Positions 34,301 through 46,328 of a DNA stretch of 64,000 nt are shown in pieces. Positions within the stretch are counted from its first letter, which is position 1. Each line of letters opens with the position of its first letter. A program made the translations under genes and the position numbers. The stretch covers positions 1,848,475-1,912,474 of the forward strand of contig KB445794.1 in NCBI GenBank assembly GCA_000320605.2, in the 5' to 3' direction. This DNA is from Gelatoporia subvermispora B. Taxonomy: Eukaryota > Basidiomycota > Agaricomycetes > Polyporales > Gelatoporiaceae. The notes beneath the pieces were generated by a model. The model was not told the DNA's origin. It did no database searches and saw only the letters and a program-made list of their open reading frames with translations.

Positions 34301-35392
34301 CTTCGGCGTGCGCTGCAGATGGAGAAAGACATCGGGAAGACCGACAAGACTGAATCGTACTTCCGCGAGTATATCCGGGTCTCACGCACGGAGGGTGTCG
34401 GCGACAAGGACGCCACAGACATTGTCAAGGAGATCCTCGACGAAGCGCTTGGGGAGGAGCGCACGAAGAGCAGTTCGAAATCCGGCAAGGGCAAGTCGGA
34501 GAAAGAACTCCAGGATATGCAGTGGGCGCTGCGCGAGCTCACGCATGAGCTCCGGCGGCTGACGAAGGAGCTCGTCGGCCGTGTGCGCTCGCTGCGGTTC
34601 TTCACCGTTGTGCGCGACTTGCAGAGGCAGCGGGAGACGCCTCCGGAGGTTTCATGCCCTGCCTGTGGCCGCGCTGAGGTTCCCATGGACGAGGTGGCCG
34701 TGTTGTCGTCCTGCGGGCACACTGGCTGTCTCGCCTGCATCACGTCGTATGCGGCACGCGAGGAATGTGTTCACTCTGGTGACGGTGGATGCCGAGCGGC
34801 TGCTCGCATCCTAAACATCGTGAGAGGGGATACTCTGGGTGTCGATGATGAAGAGCGCGATGGCCGCGGGAAGCACTTTGGCCTCAAGCTCGAGCGGGTC
34901 ATCCATCTCATCACGTAAGTAGTGAATTCTTGGCTCTGGAAAGGTCGCTAACGCGCTGGGTTTGCCAGTCAACGCATCCCCAAGAGCGAGCGTGTCCTCG
35001 TCTTCGTGCAGTTCCCGGACCTCATGAAGAAAGTCGCAGAGGCGCTGCGCGAACACAACGTGCCCTTCCTCGAGATCAAGGGCTCTGCCGCGCAGAAGAG
35101 CAAGAACCTCGAGGCCTTTCAGAACAACGGCAAGGAACGCGTCCTGTTGCTGAACGTCATGGACGAGAGTGCGAGTGGTGCGAATCTTACATGCGCCAAC
35201 CACGCCGTCTTCCTATCTCCGCTACTCGCTCCGTCACAGGAGATCTACGACGCGTGTGAGACGCAGGCCATTGGGCGTGTCAGGCGATTCGGCCAGACGA
35301 ATCATGTCCGGATCTGGCGTTTCTTCAGCATGGACACAATCGACGTGGAGGTCTACGAGCAGCGATCACGCCAGAAGTTGCAGGGTTCATAA
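28383..35392 (+). CDS. DNMT5: DNMT5-type cytosine-5 DNA methyltransferase with RING and SNF2 ATPase
   Basis: 2,181 aa from ten exons that sum in frame: 28383-28882, 28929-29524, 29576-29705, 29756-31283, 31337-32639, 32695-33711, 33765-33865, 33920-34107, 34156-34914 and 34969-35392. The N-terminus has QKPITSFF (residues 14-21), a PCNA-interacting-like box. The methyltransferase follows with MCSGTESPLLAL (motif I), GTSCVDYSNLN (motif IV, nucleophile Cys), LENV (motif VI), HTRTRGYLLAVN (motif VIII) and GNAMSTTVVGACMLAAL (motif IX-X). The SNF2 lobe carries VLADEVGYGKTAITL (Walker A, about residue 1192), VVDEYTYLDG (motif II) and WVLSGTPP. A Lys/Glu-rich insert of about 245 residues (32695-33420) lies inside lobe 1. 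A RING (CPACGR, CGHTGCLAC) comes next, then the C-terminal helicase lobe ending QAIGRVRRFGQTNHVRI. In Cryptococcus, Dnmt5 is an ATP-dependent maintenance enzyme for CG methylation. No chromodomain is visible here. Confidence 0.95.
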
Positions 35393-35913
35393 TAGGGCAC
35401 TAGATTTACTGGCAATATTTACTGACGGGAGGTTCCGATCTATGTCGGCATGTAGCTTGATATATGTAATCAAGATATCTATTGGGTACAAATGTAATCT
35501 ATTTCAGCTTAATATCACAGGAACACTCGAGACGATTGTGGAAAACGTGCAGCGATGGATCTTTCGACCGCTTGACTGACTTCGACATCTGGGCCCACCA
35601 TGGTGGCTTGACGGGACTTCATCTCTTCCGGAGCACCAGAAAACATGACGTCGGGCAGGATCTTGACTGCCTCAATGTTTCTACTCGACTCAACGTGTTC
35701 CCTTAGCGGCCATAGACCTCGTTGGTTCGCAACCGATAGTCCAACCACCAGCAAACCTTCCACGAACATGTGGGATCTGAGCGAGGGACTGGCACGCAAA
35801 TGTTGTCTGGAAGAAATGCAGTCTATTCTAATAAATGAGGTATGATCGTTATAGAGTGAGAATACAATACACGCCGTCCCATCGTACAAACATCGAGCGA
35901 CCTCAGCACGCTC
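35393..35913. other. Convergent intergenic region DNMT5 / CRIPT
   Basis: 521 bp with two 3' UTRs expected. A 124-codon minus frame (35515-35889) has no recognisable features and is not called. Confidence 0.5.
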
Positions 35914-36374
35914 CTACTTCGCAGACATGACATAGCCAGTGGTGTCTAGCACTTGCTTGCCGCATATCGCACAAACCCCACGCTTGTACGCACAGCCTGA
36001 GTAACAATCAGCACCCGGATCGGAACATACTACGGAGCTATTTACCATGGCAGTATTTCGCCTTATTCTGTGTTACTGTGGATTTGCAGTCTCTGCACTT
36101 TCCTTGGTATGGCTTGTTGATAGTGAGAGCATCAGCTACCGAGCGCCATCTACATGGAGCATGCTACACACCTGAAAACGGTTCTTGGAACTTCCTGGGC
36201 GACTGAGCAGCTTGTTCTCGCCAATCTTACGAGACCCTTCCTTGATGCCCTGTGATGTGGAGGTGAACGGGTCTGGAGCGGCAAGCTTTGAGGTTTTCTA
36301 GGGCCAGATAGTCAGACTTGCATCTCAGTATATGGGTAAATAGCACTTACACTCTCGCATTTCTTGCAGACCAT
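35914..36374 (-). CDS. CRIPT: CRIPT family cysteine-rich protein
   Basis: 99 aa from exons 36351-36374, 36172-36297, 36046-36112 and 35914-35996. CRIPT is a conserved eukaryotic protein with paired CxxC zinc sites; animal CRIPT binds PSD-95 PDZ domains and has been linked to the minor spliceosome. It opens MVCKKCES. Next come IGENKLLSRP and PYQGKCRDCKSTV. The zinc block YCHGCAYKRGVCAICGKQVL follows, then the end DTTGYVMSAK. The four CxxC pairs are intact. The terminal PDZ ligand of animal CRIPT is absent, as expected in fungi. It is transcribed divergently from the NAD(P)HX dehydratase gene. None of the frames over 60 codons contains it, because every exon is short. Confidence 0.93.
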
Positions 36375-36698
36375 GTCAGTGAAGCGGAAGGGAGATGAGC
36401 GGGCGAAAGGATGAGTGAGACAATGCCGCGGCTTGCGGTTACAGCCACCACGACAGGCACGCTGACAAAGCATCCGGATTTGGATGCCGAAGGCGTCGAG
36501 GCGTGATGAGCGTCAAACAACTCCTAACCCCAGTACAGGGTCAGGAGTGCGCTACGTCATCATAACCATCGAGCCGCACAACCCACGACACCGCCTTCTA
36601 CATCGACCACCATCTACAACGACGCGAGCTATAGTAAGTTGGCATACCTAACCTCTCATTATCTTACTAAAATACGCTCTCGATCAGATATATATACG
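36375..36698. promoter_or_regulatory. Bidirectional promoter CRIPT / NAD(P)HX dehydratase
   Basis: 324 bp between divergent start codons. A possible 5' UTR intron for the plus-strand gene begins GTAAGTTGG near 36631 and ends at CGATCAG near 36687, just before the start. No TATA box is seen. Confidence 0.45.
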
Positions 36699-38045
36699 AT
36701 GCCAGTTCCTAGACACATTATCGAGCAGTTCAAGCAGCTCATCCCGCCGTTGAACGGATCCCTGCACAAGGGTCAGTCAGGGCGTGTAGCCGTGCTCGGA
36801 GGCGCGTTAGAGTGAGCGCTGTCCATCACTAGCAACGAAAATGCGCTTAATTCATCATTTAGCTACACTGGTGCACCATTCTTCGCATCGATGTCTGCTC
36901 TACGCTTCGGTGCAGACTTGTCACATGTCATTTGTTCTCCTACCGCCGCATCAGCAATCAAATCTTACTCCCCGGACCTCATAGTTCATCCAATATTGCG
37001 CGAAGAAGAGTCCGTTGGACGATTTACCATCTGGCCCATGTTTCAACTATTGACGTCTTCTTAGATCACCAGACTCCCTCAAGCCCACCCTCTCTTCACT
37101 GCTCTCACGTCTTCATGTCCTGATCATTGGGCCTGGGCTCGGGCGCGAAGACTACATGCAACGCTTTGCAAAACTTGCGCTATCTCTCGCAAAGGAACAG
37201 GGCATGTTCATCGTGCTAGATGCCGATGCCCTTTGGATGGTCGGTCAAGACCTCGCACTCATCCGCGGGTACCGCCGCGCCGTCCTCACGCCCAATGTCG
37301 CGGAGTTCAAGCGTCTGAGTGAACAAGCTGTAAGATCATCGCATTTATCATCCCGCCATCCCGGCCCTTAACCAGTAATAGGACATTGATCCCAATACAC
37401 CTCCGAAGGAGCGCGCCATGCAACTGTCTCGTGTCCTCGGAGGCGTGACTGTTCTCCAGAAGGGCGGCGAGGATATCATCGCGACACACACCGGTGGAGC
37501 GAGCGCAAAAGATCGCGAGGCCAGTAAGGTACGGTCTCCTTCATACGGCAGACGGCTACATGCCGACGTTGCTTGTTAGGTATCGACATCGCAGGAGGAG
37601 AACACAGAAGAGCAAATCAGCATTGATACACCAGGTGGTCTTAAGCGCTGCGGAGGTCAGGGTGACATTCTCAGTGGGTCGGTGGGCACCGTACTCGCTT
37701 GGGGCAAATGTTACGAGGACGGCGCATATGGGTAGGCGCCTAGATGCTTTGCATAAAGGCACACTTGATTAATCTCCGATACTCTACAGTGACAAGACGC
37801 TTCCGTCATCCCGAATCTCGCTTCTGGCAGCTGCAGCGGGTTCAATTGTGACGAGGACGGCGTCGAAGAGAGCATTCGCCAAGCACGGCAGAGGTAAGCT
37901 TTATATCTTGCGGAAGCCTTAGGACGCTGAATATCGGGGTATCACAGGTGTCGTTACGCAGGATATGCTTGGCGAGATCGGAGGTGCATTTGCTGAGTCG
38001 TTTGTTGCTGAGGGCGACAAGGGCTGGGGAGCGTCGAATTTGTGA
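36699..38045 (+). CDS. ATP-dependent (S)-NAD(P)H-hydrate dehydratase
   Basis: 341 aa from exons 36699-36811, 36863-37009, 37065-37329, 37382-37528, 37580-37731, 37790-37893 and 37948-38045 (in frame). It belongs to the YjeF C-terminal / CARKD ribokinase-like family that repairs hydrated NADH and NADPH. Blocks are [81 protein letters not shown], and the nucleotide-binding [17 protein letters not shown] with the catalytic Asp. The N-terminal epimerase domain is absent, as usual in fungi, where it is a separate gene. It ends [12 protein letters not shown]. No mitochondrial presequence is obvious. Confidence 0.94.
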
Positions 38046-38400
38046 GGTGCAGAAGTGCGTAAGAGCTTTCAAATGAGAGCATCCCACAATCGCAATGGCA
38101 TGAGACTATGTGAACCGCAACACCACGTGAACCAAGTAATTACATTCATTCATTGTACACACTCGAGGCAAAGACGTTGACATGGAAAACAGAAGACTCT
38201 TTGAGAAACGACGAAGAATAGTGGGATCAGACTGAGTAACCATGTACGTTGACAAGACGCGTTATTTTGGTCACGTTGAAGAGACATAAAGTGAGGTGAA
38301 CCAGTCACATAATAAGTAGGAAAGAAAGACGCACGATAGCCGCGACGAGAGTCGAGCTAGAATGATTTTGAGTATTGGAAGACACGAGAGGTAAGTTGTA

Positions 38401-38421
38401 CAGTTTTATACCGGCCGGTGA
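38401..38421 (+). repeat. Left terminal inverted repeat of Tc1/mariner-type element
   Basis: 21 bp, an exact inverted match of 39074-39094, with TA immediately outside at 38399-38400. Confidence 0.85.
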
Positions 38422-39073
38422 TACACTACGGCCCGGTGATACAGACTGGATTTTCTCTGTCAGGTTCCAAAGCTCACCTCAGCAAAAAATCTGATAATTC
38501 ATAACTGTGCTAAAACACTCTGGTATTGCAAGGAATACGTGGATGAGATGTTGCTTCGACCTGAAGTTCGTGATTTATATGGAGAGTACCATGGGAGTGA
38601 ATTTCTGGTGACAGATCTAGCCAAGTCTCTCGAAGTGTTCCCGCACATTGTTACCCTTTATGTGTACGCAAAGTGCGTCGCTATGATGTACGGCATGTGT
38701 GGTACGGCTTCGCCGCGTAGTGAAAGCATGAAAATGTACTTTCTTCGAGTTCAGCCTAAAGCCGCTGAGGAGACTCCGTTATCAGCCACTAGCGCCTCAT
38801 GCCAACGAGGCGTCAACCAATCGTACTCCTCTTCGGGGCGCTAAGTTACTTGAATAAGCAACTTTCGGCGTCATCTGGGGTGTATCACTGGCGTACTCTC
38901 TCGCCGATAAGAACTTTTTCAATGATTGAGCTCGATCTCATGTTCTTCTGCGTAGGCCAAAACCAGTTCAATTTTTCTTCACATGAGTGAGTATGCCCCC
39001 ATACATCGCTCATGCCCGATTAAATCACTCGGGATGCACAACAATTCAGGGAGCATTACAAGATTTGGCCGTC

Positions 39074-39094
39074 TCACCGGCCGGTATAAAACTG
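39074..39094 (-). repeat. Right terminal inverted repeat of Tc1/mariner-type element
   Basis: 21 bp, an exact inverted match of 38401-38421, with TA immediately outside at 39095-39096. Confidence 0.85.
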
Positions 39095-40752
39095 TAAATA
39101 TTCAATATCAGAGTCCCGAGGAAAAACAGGAACGAGATCGCACTCCTAGCGTGTAATCGTTAGCGAATATGGAAAGCTCAAAGAGGGGATGACAAAAATC
39201 GACCTCACCACGCAAGCCAAACAAACGGGGCAGCCAGCGTAAAAGAATGATCGCGCCAGGACGGCTTTCCCGGCGTCCCGCATCGGAGATTCTGCCCGTA
39301 GTTGAATATTGGCAGGCCAATAAGTAACAATGCTGAATCGACTGACGTTCACCCATGCTACCTGATTTCCGTCGGAGTAAGGGGGTTGCGAAATCCAAAC
39401 ATCCAGAGGTAGCAAGAGCCAAAAAGGCACGTCATGAAGGAAGAAATCATCATGCATACGATGCATACAACGAAGCCAGCACTAGCGGTTCCCAGAGGCG
39501 CCGATAGTATAGCGATGGAGCACCTGAAAGGGGTCTATGATTAAGATTCAGACACCACAGTTCAGGATAGGACGTACGCCAGCAGTGCGGCTCCGCCACC
39601 GGTTGCACTTTTGAAACTGCTACCGTATGTAGAGATTTCCCGCTAGCTGAGGTCAGGGCGCGCGACTGACAGCGGGAGTCCTCTGATATATCGTCGTATA
39701 TCCCGTTCAACGCGCGAGAGAGTAACTACGAGCGCGGCGCACAAAGTCTGCACGGGCGCCTAATCTACCGGAAGCCGCCGAAGCGGTGGCGACCAATTAG
39801 CTACTTGCGTCACCGTAGGAACGCTACTCTTTCTCACATCGGGCGGCAGATTTAGGATGGGTGGCCTCCCAGAGCTTGATCTTCAACTCGAAGCTGGTCG
39901 GTATGACATGGAGATAGAGGAAGGAGTAGAAGGAGAGGAATGTCCTGTGCCAGGCGGTCCTGGAGGACTGAGTGGTGGCGGAAGCGTGTGACCAGAATGA
40001 CCAGGAACTGCAGGGAACTGCCGATCGAGCGAGGTCGGGGATCTCGCTGTTAGGATCTAGGCGAGGACGCTGCGGACGATCGAGTTAGTCCCTGATCTGA
40101 GATCGATCCCAGAACCTCGCATTCCCCGTTTAAGAAAAAGGCTTGGATGTCAACAAGTAGTCGTTGATCAGAGTCCACTCTGAAAGTTCATTCAGGGTAA
40201 CGTATGCGAGTGCGGCGCTGTTCCATGGTCTCCTCTGCACATCTATGCATCAGGAAAAACCCAGTCCGATGGAGCTGGGATCTTCGTACTTTCCTCGCGT
40301 TTTGGGCGCTCAAGACCAAAAAAGACGTAAAAGCGACAAAAGCAGAAATCAGATTTTGCTGGTGAAGTGAGATGGATGTTCTCCTGATGACTATGGATAG
40401 ATATAGATATCGGCGTTGCAGCGTTTGAATTGGATCGTGGGCCTCTTATTTCCTCTCCTCTCGCACATCTGTTCACCATGATGTTGCTTAGTGTGCGATT
40501 GGCTGATGTGTCACATTCCGAATTCTAGACATCTGCAACTACGCTGCTGCTCGTCTGCGGAACTCATCTTCACGAACCATGTGCTTGCCCATGGAGTCAC
40601 TTCCTACCACTTTGTTCATCATCGCCGATGGAAGTCCCGCGTCCATGAGCACATAGTCGTACTAAACGCGCCGAGGCCTCCGCACTGGCCGTACCGCCTG
40701 AGCTTCTACGAGTCTACCTTATCTTTAGGCTTCCTGTCAGATATCATAGCCT

Positions 40753-40783
40753 GCGCCGAGTATTGAGAACTCATACTCGGCGC
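40753..40783. repeat. Perfect 11-bp inverted repeat (hairpin)
   Basis: GCGCCGAGTAT and its exact inverse ATACTCGGCGC are separated by 9 nt. No adjacent gene explains it. It could be a terminator-like fold, a protein-binding palindrome or a remnant of a mobile element. Confidence 0.5.
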
Positions 40784-41578
40784 GTACGCCTCGAGAAGTC
40801 GTCTGTGCTCTCTCTAGGTCCGAGAATGACCCTCACCCTGCCATACAGCCGACTACTGGGGGAGCTTGGCAAGCTAACCAACTCGTTGACGTACTGCGCT
40901 CCCTCCGCCGCAGCTTGACACAACCCACAATCCGAGTCGCGGCGTTTCGCATTTGTTGATCATCAACAATAGGTAGAAGCTAAGTCCGAGTTGCGACGTG
41001 CAGAAAAGCGTCTACCTCGAAAACCTCCTTTGTATTTGGCCCTTCATGCGTCGAGCGAACGTCTGGGACCTGGGTGGACCGCGCCACCTTCCCCAACCCC
41101 TCCATTACGAAGAATGCTGCACTTATGGAGTCGACGACACGAGGAGCAGCAAGCCAAGCACTTATGTTCGTATGCACCACTCTGCCGAGCTGTGTGTGGG
41201 CCACGAGGCTGTCTCAACCTGTCAGCCATCGTCGACTTACAGGACACGTATTTGCAGATGCGTAATCTACAACCTCACGATCGCTACGTACACGGTGTGT
41301 TATCTATCAAGCCGGAGTATACGCTATCCACGTATCAAAACATTGCTCTCGAATACAAATGTAATAGGATATATATGCACGGGACGAATAGAGACGAGAC
41401 TACTAGCGCACGGAATGCTAGAGTGAGGGATCAACGTAAATGACAACGTGTGCGCGGCGTGAAACCTGGATCGAGCTGGAAGTAGATGAAAAGCGAGCAC
41501 TCAAATAATACAAGACGCACGAGCGTCGGGTCATCCGGCGATCATACATGTACCACGACAGATTCCGGACCTGCGTGG

Positions 41579-44500
41579 CTATCGTGCTGGTGTCATCATC
41601 TGCAATCGCATGACACGGTCATCTGATACCATGAGTATCTCGTCTCGTCCATTAGCTTGCTGCATCCGAGGCTGGGATGGGTTCGGGTAGGGGTTTGATG
41701 GAGTAGCAGTGCCATAACCATTGCCCAAGGAATGTCGCCCGTAAGGCGTCTGCGGAGCTGGCGAGCCGTACGCGTTGTATCCATAGCCCTGCTGATGTGG
41801 ATTGTAGTACTGCTGAGCAGTATTTGTCGTGGACGGCGGCGTGTCCGCGAATAAGCATCGCAAATTATTGCCTTGAATGATTTGAGACATCGAGCCGGTC
41901 TCCACATGGCGGATCTCCACGAACGTTGGCTCGAATGCCAAGACGTAGGGATAGTGGAGAGCTGCGATAAGTCGAGTGAGTACATTGCTGACAAAGTCGC
42001 GATTCTGAACTCACCAAATCCAGTTGGTGAACCTTCCCAGTACACCATAAAGTCCTTGCGAGATCGCCATCCCGTTTTGTTCACGTAGAAGGCAAATTCT
42101 AAGAGATGACCATTGTGAGCACAGGCTTAGGGCGTCGAAGACTTGAACTGACCGTCGTAGCAAAGAAGGAACTCATTGTCGATTCTGTAGATCGCCAGCG
42201 GGCGCAGATTCTCCCGTTTACGGACGAAGTCAAGAGACGAATCAGCAGGGTCAAGCAATCCTTGTGTGTCGAGCGTCTCCAAATCTACGATCTCGAAGCC
42301 GTTGGTGCAGCCAACACACAGCTTCGTCTTCAAAAAGTGGATGGAACTGGACTGCACGGGTATATAGAACTCCTGCAGACATCGGTCAGCAAAGACCATA
42401 CGGGGACAGGTCTAAGAGGAACGTGCCTTGAATACTCGTAGTGTATCGTTCCCACCCTGTAGCAGCTTCCGGAAAGTAGGCTTACTTCTCCCGCGAACGT
42501 TGGTGTCGATAGGCTCCAGAGTCTTGATCGTACTCGATAGTGGGCTTGCCTTGACTACACAAACGAGCGTTTTCCCGAGGCACACACCAGCCTTGAAGAA
42601 CGAAATGTGTGACGCAATTCTCTTTGCGCGCTTGAGACCCGACAGCGGGTCGCGTGGGTCGAGAGCATCGAGCGGGAAAGTGATCACTTGTCGTTCTGCA
42701 AAAGAGCATTAGTGTCACTCATTCGGCACTAGGGAGCGTGCTCGACAGACCTGAGAGTACAATGAGCAGCTGGTAATCTTCGAGGACGTCAACTTGAGTG
42801 ACGTCCTTCAGCGCCAAGACTTTCACCGGGTCACGGTTGTGCTCCCATAGGTCAGACAGGTACACGCCATCGTCCGTGCCGTAGACGGCTCTTCGCCCAT
42901 AACCTAGCCACAAATCAGCATTTAATGTGCCGCGGCGCTAATGAGAACCTACTGAATGGCGCAGCACAATTGACCCTGTTGGGACCCAAAAAGAACCCTT
43001 CGCTTAGTGTGACGGTCTCGAATACCATACTCCGTTCGCGCATCAGGTCCTGCTGTTTCTGGATGTGCTCCACCCACTTGCGCTGGCTGACGTATGTGCT
43101 CGCCCACAAAGTGATTTGGTAGTACTTGCGTCCTAGGTGAACAAAGGTGATAGAAAAGCCACTTTTCGAGGACTCTTTGATAGGGACAACCGGCGTTAGC
43201 TTCTGGCGATCCTTCTGAGATTTCCCCGTGGAGAACTCGTCTGGAGCCGACACAAGCAATAGCTCTAATGGTATTGGCTACGATATTGTCGAGTGAGAGT
43301 CTACTCAAAAGACACATACGCAAGTACTCACCCGACGGTAGACCTTATACTGCTCTACCTTACTCTTTGGCTTGACCATGAGTAGAGCGTGATCGAAGAG
43401 GAAGACCTGGAGTTCTGCACTGTCGCTTTGGGAACCTCCCCGTTTCTTCAGGGCGCCTTTGTAGATAAGCTCACGTCCCTCCTCTTTCAACCGGAGGTCC
43501 TGTCATCATTCCCAGGTATGACTACCACATTGCACTCGTCAAAATAGGTACTTACAACTTGCTCTCCTGTGCGGAAGATCAACTGCTGGTCCAGCTGCAA
43601 GAGATTGAAACGATTCTCCGCTTTGCCGGTCTCATAGTTGACGGCCTTCAGGAACTCCCGAACAAGCTCAACGACCTTCGGTAGCACAGCCTTGTCCGGG
43701 TTATCTTCCGATGTGTGCTTCAACACTGCCTCGAGTAGGAGGGGATACCGAGCCAGACGAGTCGTGGGTTTGGTCAAGTAACCGTTCAGCTCAAGTTTTC
43801 GCGACTCAGGTCTACGTTCCGTTTCCTATACAATAACATTGGCCATCAAGCAATCACGTAAACTGATTGAGGACGCGTACCTCGACGAACCGGGCAAAGG
43901 CCGGGTTTTGGCTTTTCTCCTTCTCGAACTCATACTTGCCGTATAGTTGATGAGCGCCATAGGATACGAACGGTCCGAAGTGCGGCACGGCCTCAAGCAG
44001 GACGTCCCCGATTTGCTCGACAACTGCGTACGCCTTCTGGCGCTTATTGAGGGCGTCACGTAGGCGCGTGTTGACGGCAATGATATCTTGTATGTTCCAG
44101 AACACCTGTTCGATAAAATCAGTGCGGCGTTCTTCTGGGATGATATCGAGTTCCCGCAGGGGCTTGATCCAAAGCTAAGAACGAGTCGTGTTTCAACGGT
44201 TGTACACATCAGCCAAGGAAAGACAAGTCGTACATCCCGAAGATACTCCATGTCTCGTACGAAGTCACGTTCTGTATACATGACCTCGTTGATAGCCTCT
44301 TGGCGCTTCTTCTCCGTGTCCGAGACACTGTTAACAACTTCTTGAGGGACAGTGTGAATCCAGAGTGTGCCTGGTTCCTGCGGGGAGTAAGCCATGAGTT
44401 TCCGGCACTCCTTACTTAACAAATACACTCACCACCAGATCACCCAGACTTTCTCGACTGATCTGCTTCTTGAGGCCAGGTTGTGGCTTCATATTCAGAC

Positions 44501-46328
44501 GCGCCTGTTGCTCCAATCTTCTTGGACAAGCGATAGAGTAACATAGCTGGTCCCTCGTGCAGGTCGGTGAATAGCAATCTGTTAGTAGAGTAAAAACACC
44601 CGATGGTAAAGGGACCTCGTCTGAAGAGACTGAACCCTGCCGAGGGCGTGTAGTCGGTGACGTAACCGAATCGGGCGGAGATGGTGAGGTAGGTCGCGAC
44701 CCCTCTTTGCGCTCTGATTCAGCAGAAGGTGTCGGACTCTCCTTCATGAGCTGATTCGCAAGGTCGGCACCAGAGACACCATCGTTGATGAGTGGCTGCC
44801 CTGGGGCTTTGATGATCTCACTACCCTCCTCCTCGACGTTAACTAGCTCGCCGCTAACAAATGGACTCGGTAACCGGGTACGGAACTGGTAGAGATCGTT
44901 TGAGCTGTCGCGAAGTCGGTGGTCGTATGTGACCGCGTGGAAGAATTTCTGCGCATCCAGTGCGCGTCCCAGAAGCAAAGCAAGGTTACGGTCGGTCGTC
45001 TTGATGATGAAAGCGATCTTGTCAACAGCTTCCCTTCCGTCGAATGCGTCCTTGTAGGTTAAGCCATCCTTGACACGGTCCGACAGCTGAATCCGCTCTT
45101 TGAAAGCCTCCGCAACCCTCGACAGCAATGCTGGATAAACTATCGGTACACGACGCGAGGCTGGGGTTCGAGTGGACGCAGGGGAGTCGCGACCAGGAGC
45201 AGGCAGACCGCGAGGTATTCGTCCGGATTCGATCATCGCGCGGAACTGAGGTGACATTGTGGCGGACATGGACCGCGAACGGTCTTGTGCTATGCGATGT
45301 TTGAGCACATGTCCCGGTAATGTCCTGGACGACTCGGACGACCGTCGCCCAGATGTCGTCGAGCCGGCAGTGACGTCAACCACAGTTGAAGATGCGGGCG
45401 ACGTGCTGGGGCCAGCCACAGGAGGTGCAGCCATCATGGCGGTGTTGAGCTGGAGAGGATACGGGCGCGAGGATGTACTGTGCATGTTGTCAGGTGGGGT
45501 AGGATATGGACGAGAGGGCGAACCGGGAGAGAAGGAAGTCTGCTCCGGGGTGGGTATGAGGCCCGAAGTGGCAGATAAGCGTGATCTAATACTAGCAGGC
45601 TTTGATCCTTGAAGTTGCCTGGCCCAAGGAAGTTCGCTACAACTCTCCTCGGTCCCATTCTCGCTGGCCGCATCCGTTGCAAAGTCAAGACCCAACCTCC
45701 CGTCGTCCGCCTCGATGTTAACGCCCAATCTTGGCAAGTCGCCCGAGGGAACGGGATGAGTGTTCAATGCGGCGACTTGCGACTGCTCCCGGTACGAGCG
45801 GATGTCACGTTGTCCGAGAGAACTGTTCAGGTAGACCTGTGTCTGGTACGCCTGCGCTGGAGTGAGGCCTGCCCGCGTTAACGCTTCGAGGCTCGCATCT
45901 GGCGGCTCCGGCAGGTGTGGTGCAATCACACCCGAGGCGCTGCCTATCGATGTTGCTCGATGATTCGAAGCAGGAGGGGCGAGAGAAGGATTATAGGGAT
46001 AGCCTTGTGGTGGTGGTGGCTGCTGGTACTGCTGGTATGACTGCGGCACAGGTTGGGTGGAGGACGCCGAGTAGTACGACTGTTGGTAGGAGATCTGCTG
46101 CTGCGAGTATTGCAACGATTGCGTCCGTGAGGAAGCCTGAGATGTCCTTCGGTCGAGCTGGCCGCTGTACTGCTGGGCATAATACTGGTGATGTTGGTCG
46201 TAGGTGGGTTGGGAGTAGCGAACAGGAGGGCCATTCTGATTGTGGTGGGTAGCACTCGGGCGGCCGAAGATAGATTCGTATGCAGTATTCCGTTTGTCGG
46301 GCTGTCGGGGCCCCATTGGCCTGTCCAT
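41579..46328 (-). CDS. Rho guanine nucleotide exchange factor, ROM1/ROM2 type (DEP-DH-PH-CNH)
   Basis: Large multi-exon protein; the first exon runs from 46328 to about 44428. The N-terminal 400 residues are rich in Gln, Tyr, Ser and Pro (for example YQQYQQPPPPQGYPYNP). A DEP domain follows (PALLSRVAEAFKERIQLSDR, then GREAVDKIAFIIKT, with HRLRDSSNDLYQF). The DH domain starts at QEAINEVMYTERDFVRDMEY and ends in LTKPTTRLARYPLLLEAVLK. The PH domain includes GALKKRGG and LQVFLFDHALLMVKPK. A C-terminal CNH domain spans about 42910-41700, with KLCVGCTNGFEIVDLET and ALHYPYVLAFEP. This order is that of yeast Rom2, which activates Rho1 in cell-wall integrity signalling and glucan synthesis. The start at 46328 (MDRPMGPRQ) is preferred over the in-frame ATG at 46433, which would add an Arg-rich leader. 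Confidence 0.92.

Larger units (their letters stand above)
38401..39094. mobile_element. Tc1/mariner-type non-autonomous element (MITE)
   Basis: 694 bp bounded by perfect 21-bp terminal inverted repeats that start CAGTTTTATACCGGCCGGTG and are flanked on both sides by TA. Including the TA, 23 bp match exactly in inverted orientation (38399-38421 and 39074-39096). A TA duplication and CAGT ends are typical of the Tc1/mariner superfamily. The longest internal frame (38539-38844, 101 codons) shows no transposase catalytic block, so the element is probably non-autonomous. CCGGTGATACA is repeated in the left subterminal region. Confidence 0.8.
38046..41578. other. Gene-poor region with a transposon-like element
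   Basis: 3.5 kb without a supportable gene. It contains the Tc1/mariner-type element at 38401-39094 and a perfect 11-bp hairpin at 40753-40783. Frames of 80-150 codons occur but overlap one another in several phases (for example at 40991-41443 and 40998-41426) and carry no motif. A Gly-rich 44-codon frame beginning MGGLPELDL lies near 39857. The left end is the 3' flank of the dehydratase and the right end the 3' flank of the Rho GEF. Confidence 0.5.

Noticed and set aside
38539..38844. 101-codon frame inside the Tc1/mariner-type element as a transposase
   Set aside because: No DDE/DDD catalytic block or helix-turn-helix is recognisable, and the element is too short for an autonomous copy.
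40991..41443. Frames of 140-150 codons at 40991-41443 and 40998-41426
   Set aside because: They overlap in different phases, have no motif or splice logic, and lie in a gene-poor region.
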